Source: Candidatus Poribacteria bacterium (GTDB lineage: Bacteria; Poribacteria; WGA-4E; WGA-3G). From it: a stretch of DNA of 50,000 nt. The notes below the pieces were generated by a model. The model had not been told where the DNA came from, made no database searches, and was given only the letters and a program-made list of their open reading frames with translations. The stretch is from assembly GCA_022826805.1 (NCBI GenBank), contig JAJDUH010000023.1, forward strand, positions 1-50,000, given 5' to 3'. The translations under genes and the position numbers were made by a program. Within the stretch, counting starts at the first letter, position 1. Every line of letters begins with the position of its first letter. Positions 33,499-42,078 of this stretch are shown here, in pieces.

Positions 33499-34878
33499 AT
33501 GAACGCCCGTAAAGTTGCCTTAGAGTGTCTGCTGACCCTCTCTCACACCAGTGCCTCCATAACTTCTGTTGTTGACAGTGCGTTCGGACGCTACGCGATT
33601 GATGGGCGCGAACGCCGATTGGTAAATGGGCTTGTCTACGGCGTTATTCGGTGGCAGGGACAGTTGGATTGGGTCCTAAATCAGTTTATTAACCCCCGAT
33701 TCCAATTAGACGCTCGGCATCGTAATATCCTGCGGCTCGGTGCATTTCAACTATTGCATCTTGATGGAATACCCGCACACGCAGCGATTTATGAAGCCGT
33801 CCAACTCGCCACTTCTCACCCACGTAAATCTTCCAGTGGACGGAAAACTGCGGGGTTTATCAATGCCGTACTCCGTTCCGTTCAGCGTAAAAGCGCAACG
33901 TTAGCCTATCCACCACTTGATAAAAATCCGACTGAACATATCGCGGTTTCGTTGTCCTACCCCACATGGCTGATAAAGCAGTGGCTCCAGACACGCGGCG
34001 TTTCGTGGACTTTAGCGTTCTGCCGCGCAAGCAACCAGATTGCCCCACTCGCGCTCCGCGTAAATCCCCTCCTGACCCAACGCGAAGAAGTTTCCCAATC
34101 ATTGAATGCGAGTGGTGTTCCCGCGACCGCTTCCAAAATCGCACCCGACGGGTTGGTACTGGAAAACCGCGCCATCACTGCCTTTGATGCGACTGGTGAC
34201 AAGACCCTAAAGGATGTCCTTAGTCGAGAAGACATCTATGTCCAAGACGAAAGCGCAATGTTAGTGTCGCATCTTCTCTCCCCAGCGGACGCGCAGTGCG
34301 TCGTAGACCTCTGTGCCGCACCGGGTGGCAAGACAACACACCTGGCACATCTCATGCGGAATGCTGGGAAACTCATCGCCGTGGATGTGTCAGCAGAAAA
34401 AATAGGGTTGTTAGAAAAAAACTGTCGGCGTGTCGGCGCGTATAACGTTGAAACCCAAGTGCTTGATGCCACAAAAGCAGACCTTGGGTTTATTAAAACA
34501 GCAGATGCCGTGCTTATTGATGCACCTTGTTCAGGGTTCGGAACACTGCGGCGGCATCCCGATATCCGATGGAACAAAACGTTTAAACAGGTTCGCGCTC
34601 TCAGTGAAATACAATATAACTTGTTAAAGAACACCGCACAACACATCAAACCGGGAGGCATCCTCGTCTACAGCACCTGTAGCGTTGAGCCGATGGAAAA
34701 CGAGGAGGTCGTACAACGATTTTTGACAAACTTCCCGATGTATACAGTGGAAAACGCCCAACGCTTTTTGCCAGATGTTCCGCAGAGTGTAATAACGCCA
34801 CAAGGTTTTGTGCAGACATTCCCACATGAACATGGGGTTGATGGTGCGTTCGCGGCACGTCTCCGAAAAGGGGTTTAG
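33499..34878 (+). CDS. rsmB: 16S rRNA (cytosine-967-C5) methyltransferase
   Basis: A 459-residue protein. Residues about 1-140 are the NusB-like RNA-binding domain (RKVALECLLTL, LVNGLVYGVIRWQGQLDWVLNQF, LRLGAFQLLHLDGIPAHAAIYEAVQLA). Residues about 240-450 are the Rossmann methyltransferase: DESAMLVSHLLS, D270-LCAAPGGKTTHLA for SAM, DAPC344SGFGTLRRHPDIRW, and STC394SVEPMENEEVV. C394 should be the catalytic nucleophile and C344 the release cysteine, both present. It makes m5C967 in 16S rRNA. It follows rpsT in the same direction and may share its transcript. The start at ATG 33499 has a weak ribosome site behind a hairpin. Confidence 0.95.
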   Translation: MNARKVALECLLTLSHTSASITSVVDSAFGRYAIDGRERRLVNGLVYGVIRWQGQLDWVLNQFINPRFQLDARHRNILRLGAFQLLHLDGIPAHAAIYEAVQLATSHPRKSSSGRKTAGFINAVLRSVQRKSATLAYPPLDKNPTEHIAVSLSYPTWLIKQWLQTRGVSWTLAFCRASNQIAPLALRVNPLLTQREEVSQSLNASGVPATASKIAPDGLVLENRAITAFDATGDKTLKDVLSREDIYVQDESAMLVSHLLSPADAQCVVDLCAAPGGKTTHLAHLMRNAGKLIAVDVSAEKIGLLEKNCRRVGAYNVETQVLDATKADLGFIKTADAVLIDAPCSGFGTLRRHPDIRWNKTFKQVRALSEIQYNLLKNTAQHIKPGGILVYSTCSVEPMENEEVVQRFLTNFPMYTVENAQRFLPDVPQSVITPQGFVQTFPHEHGVDGAFAARLRKGV

Positions 34879-35103
34879 AAGTGTGAGAAAATTAAAAAGT
34901 TAGAATTTTCCAACTTCGCAGCTTCCTAACTGATACAGGTAAAGTAAAAAATGGGTTTTCTTTAGAGCATCAGTCAAAGTCGTAATCCATAGTGAAATGG
35001 AGCGGTTTTGCTTGGGCATTTCTTCAGATATACGGAAAGGCATATCAGTATCTAAACCTGTTGTATCGAACCGCAAGGAAAATTAAAAAAAATTGATTTT
35101 AGA

Positions 35104-35706
35104 TTGTACGCCATTACAGACAGACACCAATGCGCACCTACCCCGCTAACTCAAGTGATCTCCGAATTGCTGGATACAGGGGTTACCGCTATCCAATTGC
35201 GTGAGAAAGATCTGAGCAATGCTGAATTGCTGGACTTGGCACAACCGATTGTCGAATTGTGTCAAGACTACGACGCAAAACTTTTTATGAATACAGATAC
35301 GCACATTGCACGCAATATCGGTGCCGCGGGGGTTCATCTTCCAGCAAACGCCGAATCTGTCGGCTCGGTGAGGAAACAAATAGGTGCCAATTTCTATATC
35401 GGGTGTTCGGTGCATTCCTGTGATGCAGCAGAAAAACGGGAAGCAGAAGGGGCTGATTTTGTGACGTATAGTCCAATCTATCCGACAGCGAGCAAACCCG
35501 GTTATGGTCCCGCAGTTGGCGTAGAGAGTCTCGCTGAGGTGACAGCGCGTGTTCGCTTACCTGTATTCGCTTTGGGAGGAATTACACCGGTGCGGGCTAC
35601 TGAATGTTTGGCAGCAGGAGCCTTCGGGGTTGCTGTGATGTCAGGCGTTATGTCTCCTAAAAACGCAGGAAAACAGGCGAGACACTATCTTGAGGCTCTG
35701 GTTTAA
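35104..35706 (+). CDS. thiE: Thiamine-phosphate synthase
   Basis: About 200 residues in a TIM barrel. It joins HMP-PP with the thiazole phosphate to give thiamine phosphate. Signature segments: LYAITDRHQ (residues 1-8), VTAIQLREKDLS, KLFMNTDTHIARNIGAAGVHLP, IGCSVHS, GADFVTYSPIYPTASKPGYGP, FALGGI(T)P and FGVAVMSGV, all in the family order. The start is unclear: the open frame begins at TTG 35104, but the preceding frame codes for ATT-GAT-TTT-AGA and AAGGA lies at 35074, so an ATT start at 35092 is possible. No THI-box riboswitch (CTGAGA...ACCTGA) is seen upstream. thiD follows 70 bases later, with a short tandem repeat in between. Confidence 0.93.
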   Translation: MYAITDRHQCAPTPLTQVISELLDTGVTAIQLREKDLSNAELLDLAQPIVELCQDYDAKLFMNTDTHIARNIGAAGVHLPANAESVGSVRKQIGANFYIGCSVHSCDAAEKREAEGADFVTYSPIYPTASKPGYGPAVGVESLAEVTARVRLPVFALGGITPVRATECLAAGAFGVAVMSGVMSPKNAGKQARHYLEALV

Positions 35707-35741
35707 AATGGTAGATTTTGGAATTAATACCAAAACATCTC

Positions 35742-35770
35742 TTAACCGACAACCGACAACTGACAACTAT
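35742..35770. repeat. Degenerate short tandem repeat between thiE and thiD
   Basis: CTTAACCGACAACCGACAACTGACAACT ends seven bases before the thiD ATG, as similar tracts do in front of ileS and of the gene at 40213. Confidence 0.7.
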
Positions 35771-35776
35771 TAAAAT

Positions 35777-36568
35777 ATGAAACAGATTTTAACAATTGCA
35801 GGCTCAGATTCAGGCGGCGGTGCCGGCATACAGGCGGATATCAAAGCGATCTCGGCAAACGGCGGCTATGCCATGTCGGCGATTACCTCCGTTACTGCAC
35901 AAAATACAGTCGCAGTGACCGATGCGTTTGATCTGCCTATCTCGCTGATTGAGGCACAACTGGACGCCGTCTTCACAGATTTCGACGTCGCTAGCGTCAA
36001 AACGGGAATGCTTTCTTCACCACCGATTGTCGAGACGGTAGCAGAGAAGTTGAGAGAGTATACGCCATCAACTATCGTTGTGGATCCAGTGATGATCTCC
36101 AAGAGCAAATTTCCACTTTTGAAAGAAGAGGCAATTGAGAGTCTAAAGACAGCGTTGATTCCACTTGCGACAGTGATTACGCCGAATATTTACGAGGCGG
36201 AATTGCTTGCACAGCGGGACATCCGAAATACAGATGATGCAAAGAGTGCTGCAGAAACCATTGCCGAACTTGGTTGTCACGCTGTTCTGGTTAAAGGTGG
36301 ACATCTTACAGGAAACACAGCGACTGATGTGCTTTATTGTAATGGGGAGTGGAGCTTTTTTGAGGCGGAATGGGTTGAAACAGAAAATACACACGGTACG
36401 GGTTGCACCTATTCGGCAGCAATCGCGACACAACTCGCACACGGTAAAGATTTAGTTGACGCTATCGAGACAGCGAAGGTATATATTTCCGGTGCTATTC
36501 AGCACGCCTTGAATATCGGACACGGGCACGGACCGACACATCACTTTTTTAAAGCGATTGGTGGGTAG
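35777..36568 (+). CDS. thiD: Hydroxymethylpyrimidine / phosphomethylpyrimidine kinase
   Basis: A 263-residue ribokinase-fold enzyme. It phosphorylates HMP and HMP-P in the pyrimidine branch of thiamine synthesis. Family segments: ILTIAGSDSGGGAGIQADIKAISANGGYAMSAITSVTAQNT at the N-terminus, VKTGML near residue 75, VVDPVMISKS near 99, VITPNIYEAELL near 133, VLVKGGHLTG near 173, and ENTHGTGCTYSAAIA near 204, with the anion hole GTGC and catalytic Cys/Asp region. The N-terminal Met of ATG 35777 aligns with the family start. Likely co-transcribed with thiE, making the condensing and kinase steps a small unit. No other thi gene is in the window. Confidence 0.95.
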   Translation: MKQILTIAGSDSGGGAGIQADIKAISANGGYAMSAITSVTAQNTVAVTDAFDLPISLIEAQLDAVFTDFDVASVKTGMLSSPPIVETVAEKLREYTPSTIVVDPVMISKSKFPLLKEEAIESLKTALIPLATVITPNIYEAELLAQRDIRNTDDAKSAAETIAELGCHAVLVKGGHLTGNTATDVLYCNGEWSFFEAEWVETENTHGTGCTYSAAIATQLAHGKDLVDAIETAKVYISGAIQHALNIGHGHGPTHHFFKAIGG

Positions 36569-36691
36569 CGGTTAACCGGTGGCTACTGGCGTGTGGTAGT
36601 TGCGTATTACTTTCTACCCCAGGATTCTCTTACTAACCGCCGACTGCCAAAAGTGGAGCGATAGCGGAACGCCCTAACTGCGAATAGCCTA

Positions 36692-37072
36692 TTACAACGG
36701 TTGTCGTCCCTCGAATCCGTCCTCAATTTCATGCCAGTAGCGGATTTTTGCTTCACCAACCCGCCAGCAAAGATAAACTTCCTTGCCGTCGCGGAGGTGT
36801 GGAAAATCGACTAATCCTGGATCAAGCCCTTTCAGATGACAGCCACGATTTGCGATCCGATCAAGAACCTTCTGAAAATTTGCTGTTGCTTTGAGCAGTG
36901 CGGGTGTCCATTTACTGCCACCGTTAGAGGAAACTACCTCCAAGAGCGGTGTAATCTTTGCATGATACATTGCGAGTTCGTTTCTTATTGCTCTTAATAG
37001 TGAGATCTCTTCAACTAATTCAGGAATGCATCGATTTGCTTCTTCGACCGTCCAATATCGTTTTTTCTGCAT
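36692..37072 (-). CDS. DUF2203 domain protein
   Basis: A 126-residue protein starting at ATG 37072 behind AAGGAG. It opens KKRYWTVEEANRCIPELVEEISLLRAIRNEL and ends LKGLDPGLVDFPHLRDGKEVYLCWRVGEAKIRYWHEIEDGFEGRQPL. Both halves are characteristic of DUF2203, a small cytoplasmic family with a long N-terminal helical pair and a short beta C-terminus. The conserved GLVDFP and CW-x-GE-x-I-x-YWHE blocks are intact. Function is unknown; it lies alone between thiD and murJ, divergent from murJ. Confidence 0.9.
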   Translation of the reverse strand: MQKKRYWTVEEANRCIPELVEEISLLRAIRNELAMYHAKITPLLEVVSSNGGSKWTPALLKATANFQKVLDRIANRGCHLKGLDPGLVDFPHLRDGKEVYLCWRVGEAKIRYWHEIEDGFEGRQPL

Positions 37073-37202
37073 CTTTGGGTCTCCTTGTGTATAAAATTTA
37101 TAGAGGCAACGCTCTAAAATTTACACTAAATTACAGCCGATGTCAAGAAGAAATTCCCCCTAACGTACGACTTAAAGTTTTTGACAATAATTTTCTCTAA
37201 GA

Positions 37203-38843
37203 ATGGAAAACGAAACGAAATCCGTAGAGCAAAATAATCAGGGCGTCACTCGTGCCGCCGGAATCGTCAGTGTTGCTGTGATGGGGTCTCGGATATTGGG
37301 ACTCGCACGTGAAGCGGTGATCGCATACTATTTTCGGTCGAATCTCAGTGGAGACGCTTTTTACTTGGCGTTTCGCATTCCAAACTTCCTGCGCGACCTG
37401 TTTGGCGAAGGCATCTTGAGTAAAGCGTTTATTACGACGTTCCTTGCCACAGAAACTGAAGATGGAGAGCAGGCAGCGTGGAATCTCGCAAATCGTATCT
37501 TTAATCTAACGTTCCTCATTTTAATGGGTATCACAGTTCTCGGTACTGCTTTCGCTCCGGCTATCATTGATGTATTAGCGCGCCAGGATTTCGACGAGAC
37601 GTTAGATACCGTCGATCACTACGGGTTTGATACTAAAGTTGAATTAACAGTCTATCTCACCCAGTTGATGTTTCCGTACCTGCTCTTTGTTTCGCTGGCA
37701 GCGATTGCGATGGGACTGTTGAACAGCAAAGGGAGGTTCGGCATTCCGGCGTGCGCCTCCTCGTTCTTTAACGTGAGTTCGCTTGTTGTTGGTATAGGCG
37801 GTTACTATTTGTGTCCATTGGTGGGGATGCACCCGGTGACAGGCCTGGCTGTCGGTGTGTTCATGGGAGGTATCGCCCAATTTGTGATTCAGGTACCGTC
37901 TATGTATCGCGTCGGTTTTCGATATCGTCCGCTGCTAAGTCTACGCGATCCACGAGTGCTTCAAGTCATTCATCTGGTTGGACCTGCCGTGTTAGGGGTC
38001 GCGGCGGTACAGGTGAATCAATTTACGAATACATTCTTTATTACGTCAGGATCTGCGTGGTTAACGTGGATTAGCCGTGCGTACCGCGTTGTGCATCTTC
38101 CGATTGGTATATTCGGTGTGGCGATTTCAACAGTAGCGCTTCCTCAACTTGCCAAATTCGCGACAGCCAGAGATACGGAAAATTTCCGCAATGCCCTCTC
38201 TTACGCGATTCGTCTGATGCTTACCTTGACAATACCCGCGGCGGTTGGGTTGATGGTGTTATCAGCACCGATCTGCCGATTCCTGTATGAGCGCGGGGAG
38301 ACTGGTGCGTTGGATACAATTGGAACTGCCGGGCTTTTGTTCGTTTATGCGTTCGGCTTGTGTGGATTTTCAACGCTCAAGATTGTTACAGACGGTTTTT
38401 ACGCCTACAAGGATATTCGCGCACCCGTCATCGTCAGTATCTGTGCTGTTATACTCAACGTCTGTCTCAACTATCTGTTTATCTACCGAGAACTCTTTTT
38501 GGACCCGCGTGCTGTCGTATTTTCAACGGTTTTGACGGTAACGCTGAATTGTGGTGTGCTGCTTCTTCTCCTCCGGCGCAAGGTTGGGCAATTGGGAATG
38601 AGGCAAGTCGGTCAACTAACACTCAAAATTTTGGTCGCCTCAGCAGTGATGGGTGTTGTCTGCTGGTTGACAAATGGATTTATTGAAGGCGATTGGCTCG
38701 GCACGGAGGGTATAGTGCCGCGCGTAACAAGCGTGTTTGCACCAATTGGATTGGGTCTAATAACGCTCGCGGGAATGTATAAGCTTCTGAAAGTCTCTGA
38801 ATTTGAAGATATTTTGAATGTATTTAAACGGCGACTTTTTTAA
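37203..38843 (+). CDS. murJ: Lipid II flippase MurJ
   Basis: A 546-residue polytopic membrane protein of the MOP flippase group. The N-terminus reads GIVSVAVMGSRILGLAREAVIAYYFR...AFRIPNFLRDLFGEGILSKAFITTF, which is the diagnostic MurJ start (PNFxRxLFAEGxxxxAFxP). Around 14 hydrophobic segments follow, including LTVYLTQLMFPYLLFVSLAAIAMGLLNSKGRFGIPA and LVGPAVLGVAAVQVNQFTNTF. The short charged loop between the first helices retains the Arg residues needed for lipid II handling. It moves lipid II across the inner membrane for peptidoglycan assembly, so this organism is expected to make murein. The start ATG 37203 has a weak ribosome site. Confidence 0.94.
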   Translation: MENETKSVEQNNQGVTRAAGIVSVAVMGSRILGLAREAVIAYYFRSNLSGDAFYLAFRIPNFLRDLFGEGILSKAFITTFLATETEDGEQAAWNLANRIFNLTFLILMGITVLGTAFAPAIIDVLARQDFDETLDTVDHYGFDTKVELTVYLTQLMFPYLLFVSLAAIAMGLLNSKGRFGIPACASSFFNVSSLVVGIGGYYLCPLVGMHPVTGLAVGVFMGGIAQFVIQVPSMYRVGFRYRPLLSLRDPRVLQVIHLVGPAVLGVAAVQVNQFTNTFFITSGSAWLTWISRAYRVVHLPIGIFGVAISTVALPQLAKFATARDTENFRNALSYAIRLMLTLTIPAAVGLMVLSAPICRFLYERGETGALDTIGTAGLLFVYAFGLCGFSTLKIVTDGFYAYKDIRAPVIVSICAVILNVCLNYLFIYRELFLDPRAVVFSTVLTVTLNCGVLLLLLRRKVGQLGMRQVGQLTLKILVASAVMGVVCWLTNGFIEGDWLGTEGIVPRVTSVFAPIGLGLITLAGMYKLLKVSEFEDILNVFKRRLF

Positions 38844-38920
38844 ACTATTAAAACCTAACTTGCTACCAACGAATTCTACACGTTTGAAGAACCCTTTCCA
38901 GGGCATTCTTCACCCCCGGT

Positions 38921-39026
38921 GAATGCCACACGGCATTCATACCGTTGATTCAGGGGTCATATGTCTATAGAAAATGGCGTATTCAAGCCCTCGCACTCCA
39001 GCGGAGTGCTATGTCTATAAATAAGT
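38921..39026. repeat. Cluster of hairpin repeats between murJ and hisF
   Basis: GAATGCC-ACAC-GGCATTC (38921-38938) followed by ATACCGTTGATTC matches 3364-3420. It is followed by GGGTCATATGTCTATAG (38954-38970) and by GCACTCC-AGC-GGAGTGC plus TATGTCTATA (38993-39019), the relatives of 20895-20972. The rest of 38844-39208 shows no gene. Confidence 0.72.
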
Positions 39027-39208
39027 GGCAATTTGAGTTATTAAATCTGGATAGCACGTCCGTTGTCCGTGCTCGTTTTCCGCTAAACTATCAAATACTT
39101 CGTTGTTCAGAATCATTTAAAAACCCTTCATAATCTAAAATAAGATTTTTAGCAATTTTAGATCGGCGTTAACAACGGAAACGCCGTCCAGGAGTCCATA
39201 ATTAAGAG

Positions 39209-39988
39209 ATGTTAACAAAACGGATAATTCCATGCTTAGATGTGCGCGCAGGAAAGGTCACGAAAGGAATCGCTTTTCAGGGCAATGTCGATGTTGGTGA
39301 TCCAGTCGAGATGGCGCGATTTTACTATGAAGGTGGTGCCGATGAACTCGTCTTTTACGACATCACAGCGAGCAATGAACGCCGCGATATAATGATTGAT
39401 GTTGTCTCTGCTGTCGCTGCTGAAATTTTTATTCCCTTTTCTGTCGGTGGTGGGTTGCGAACACTTGAGGATATGCGTCGCGTCTTACTCGCTGGTGCAG
39501 AGAAGGTGAGTATAGACTCCGGTGCCGTGCGGAATCCTGAGATTATAGCAGAAGGCGCACGCGCATTCGGCAGCCAATGTGTTGTGTTGAGTATGCAGGT
39601 GAAGCGAGTCCCGAAAAGCGAACAGATTCCGAGCGGCTATGAAATCTACATAGACGGTGGAAGAACACCGGTCGGTTGGGATGCACTCGAGTGGTCAGCA
39701 CGCGGTGTTGACTTGGGAGCAGGCGAGATTGTCGTCAATAGCATCGATGCAGACGGTACAAAGGCAGGATATGAACTCGCTCTGACGGGTGCTATTGCGG
39801 ATCTGGTGTCGGTGCCGGTCATCGCCTCTGGCGGTGCGGGGAACCCACAGCACTTGCGGGATGTCTTCGTCGAAAGTAACGCCGACGCCGCAATCGTCGC
39901 CTCTATCACACACTACGGCGAATTTACAATTGATAACATCAAAACCTACTTGGCAGATGAAGGTGTGAGCGTCCGAGATACATGGTAA
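39209..39988 (+). CDS. hisF: Imidazole glycerol phosphate synthase cyclase subunit
   Basis: A 259-residue (beta/alpha)8 barrel. It converts PRFAR plus ammonia from HisH into IGP and AICAR in histidine synthesis. D11 in [15 protein letters not shown] is the first catalytic Asp; the second lies in [18 protein letters not shown]. Other family blocks: [73 protein letters not shown] and [13 protein letters not shown]. All catalytic positions look intact. Its partner hisH and the other his genes are not in the window, so his genes are scattered in this genome. SD GAGTC/TAAGAG precedes ATG 39209. Confidence 0.95.
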   Translation: MLTKRIIPCLDVRAGKVTKGIAFQGNVDVGDPVEMARFYYEGGADELVFYDITASNERRDIMIDVVSAVAAEIFIPFSVGGGLRTLEDMRRVLLAGAEKVSIDSGAVRNPEIIAEGARAFGSQCVVLSMQVKRVPKSEQIPSGYEIYIDGGRTPVGWDALEWSARGVDLGAGEIVVNSIDADGTKAGYELALTGAIADLVSVPVIASGGAGNPQHLRDVFVESNADAAIVASITHYGEFTIDNIKTYLADEGVSVRDTW

Positions 39989-39994
39989 AATAGT

Positions 39995-40197
39995 TGTCGG
40001 TCATCGGTTATCAGTTTCCAGAATTAGAGTCGTCAGTTATCAGTTATCAGTCGTCAGGTAACTACTCGTGGTGGTTGATTTTGTTGTACCTGCTACAACA
40101 TCTCTCTTTAACTGAAAACTGATAGCGAAGCGGTCTGAGAGCTGAAAACTATTCCTCTGATAACTGAAAGCGAAACGAACTGACAACTGATAGTTAT
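39995..40197. repeat. Large block of degenerate short tandem repeats
   Basis: About 200 bp between hisF and the aminotransferase gene is filled with both orientations of the unit (GTCGGTCATCGGTTATCAG, GTCAGTTATCAGTTATCAG and, later, AACTGAAAACTGATAGCG, CTGACAACTGATAGT). The change of orientation near 40100 allows a long stem to form. The block ends 15 bases before ATG 40213. Confidence 0.75.
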
Positions 40198-40212
40198 TAA
40201 AATGGAGAAAAT

Positions 40213-41115
40213 ATGGAACCTAAATTACCTGATGCAAGAAACGAAAACATTTTAATCCACGTCAACGGTGAACTACTGCCTCGCGAAGATGCGAAAATCT
40301 CCGTGTTCGATAGTCTTGTCCAAGGTGGCGACGGTGTATGGGAGGGATTGCGAGTCTATAACGGGAAAATTTTCGCGTTGGATGCACATCTCGACCGACT
40401 CATGGATTCAGCGCACGCTATGGCATTCGCAGATATTCCCACACGCGATGAAGTTAAAAAAGCAATCTTTGAGACGCTCGAAGCCAACGGTATGCGGGGC
40501 GGCGTCCATATCCGCCTTACGCTCAGCCGGGGGAAAAAGGTCACGTCCAGTATGGACGCACGCGTCAATCAGTACGGGACTACTTTAATTGTGATCGCCG
40601 AGTGGAAACCGCCTATCTATGCCAGCAGTGGTGTCCGTTTGATTACCTCGGCAATCCGACGGAACCCGCCACAGTGTGTTGACTCTAAAATCCACCACAA
40701 TAATCTGATTAACAATATCCTCGCCAAGATTGAGGCGAACGTCGCGGGTGTGGACGATGCAATTATGCTCGATATCTACGGATATGTTTCAGAGACCAAT
40801 GCAACAAATATGTTTCTCGTGAAACGTGGTGAGGTTCTAACACCGCACGCTGATAGCTGCCTCCCCGGAATTACGCGGGGTATGGTCATCCAAATCGCTC
40901 GCGACGCTGGTATCCCGCTAACAGAACGGAATGTCTCATTAACTGAAGTCTATACAGCGGACGAGGTCTTCACGACTGGTACTGTAGGTGAGCTGAGTCC
41001 GGTCTTGGAGGTTGACGGTAGGAAGATTGGGAGCGGAGACATTGGTCCAGTAACGACCCGACTGCAGGAACTTTATGCAGAACGGACTGCTAACGAAGGC
41101 GAACCTTTACCGTAG
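40213..41115 (+). CDS. Class IV PLP aminotransferase (branched-chain aminotransferase-like)
   Basis: A 300-residue fold-type IV enzyme. K159 in DSKIHHNNLINNIL binds the pyridoxal phosphate. Other family blocks: VNGELLPREDAKISVFDSLVQGGDGVWEGLRVYNGKIFALDAHLDRLMDSA, the GGVHIRLTLSRG strand, DAIMLDIYGYVSETNATNMFLVKRGEVLTP and TTGTVGELSPVLEVDGR. It probably moves amino groups between 2-oxoglutarate and branched-chain or D-amino acids. BCAT-type features such as LEGLRVY-like WEGLRVY are present, but D-amino-acid transaminase and aminodeoxychorismate lyase share the fold, so no symbol is given. GGAG lies eight bases before ATG 40213. A run of short repeats precedes it. Confidence 0.9.
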   Translation: MEPKLPDARNENILIHVNGELLPREDAKISVFDSLVQGGDGVWEGLRVYNGKIFALDAHLDRLMDSAHAMAFADIPTRDEVKKAIFETLEANGMRGGVHIRLTLSRGKKVTSSMDARVNQYGTTLIVIAEWKPPIYASSGVRLITSAIRRNPPQCVDSKIHHNNLINNILAKIEANVAGVDDAIMLDIYGYVSETNATNMFLVKRGEVLTPHADSCLPGITRGMVIQIARDAGIPLTERNVSLTEVYTADEVFTTGTVGELSPVLEVDGRKIGSGDIGPVTTRLQELYAERTANEGEPLP

Positions 41116-41189
41116 GCGTAGTTTGATAAGGGCATTGAGAAAGGAGTCGCCAGCGGAGCTTGCTTTTACTCCGTGCTTTGTCCTTCTTT

Positions 41190-42024
41190 TTATTCCATTT
41201 TGAGATTTCCCCACGTTGTGGCTAACCTACCATGTGGTCGGACATCTAAGTAGTCTCCGTGATAGGTTAAGTGATGCCCATTTCCAGACGCATCTCGAAA
41301 ACGAGACCCCCCGCGCCGATGGTCAAAATTGAAATGCCAGAGTGCGACCGTGTGTTTATCCGCTTCAAGGGGCCCCTCTGGGACAACTATTATATCGCTC
41401 CACCCCCACTGATTTTCTATCTTTTCTTTCGGATAACGTACGATTTTTGAAATTCGTATCTCGTCAATGAATCCATCTACGAATGAGTTCCAACGAAGTT
41501 CGCCTTCAATCGGAGGCTCGGGACCTCCACCAATACGAAGTGGAAAATCGGTGTTCCCAAAGGCTGGGAAGTCATTGATTTCACCTTTCAAACGATCATC
41601 GATTACAACTTGAGTATACTGTTCTGAAATCATGAATGCTACGTAGAACCACTGATTCACCGGTATGTCAAAACCATCCCCTCTTTGGCTTGTTCCTCCT
41701 TCACCTACTTGCCGAAAGACGATGCCGGTAGCACGGAGGACAAATTCATAGCTCCCAGCTTTGTGAATCAGCGTCCATCTGTCAAATGGTTCTACTCTCA
41801 CTAAAGGAGATTTCATGGGCCGTTTTAAATATGCCCACATCTCAACGGTGAAGCCGTTCCTTTGCAGATTGACATCAAAATTATCATGATCATTCACAAA
41901 TACATGATCCCTGGGGGGCATAAATTTCTAAATATCCACCTCCGGCGGGTGAAACAGGAATGTCGCTCTGAGAGGGAACAACGTAGCATAAAAAGAACAA
42001 TAATACTAAGGCAAAATATCGCAT
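41190..42024 (-). pseudogene. LamG domain exported protein, frameshifted in a C6 run
   Basis: In the frame starting at ATG 42024 the N-terminus is a signal peptide (RYFALVLLFFLCYVV) followed by PAGGGYLEIYAPQG and then a stop. In the next frame (open from about 41921) the LamG domain continues: DHVFVNDHDNFDVNL, FTVEMWAYLKRP, WFYVAFMISE, FVDGFIDEIRISKIVRYPKEKIENQW. Removal of one C from the run of six (41913-41918) joins GGGYLEIYAPRDHVFVND exactly as in related LamG proteins. So either the gene is broken by a one-base insertion, decoded by a +1 shift, or the run was miscalled. The end reads GRLATTWGNLKME, the shared C-terminal motif. The second frame alone, from 41921, would give a leaderless domain. 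Confidence 0.82.
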
Positions 42025-42078
42025 GCTTAACTCTTGGGACTTACGCAACCCTTGCTAACAAAGTTTGCAACCCGTTTC

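Noticed and set aside
34879..35103. THI-box (TPP) riboswitch before thiE
   Set aside because: Neither CTGAGA nor the ACCTGATCTGGATAATACCAG core is present.
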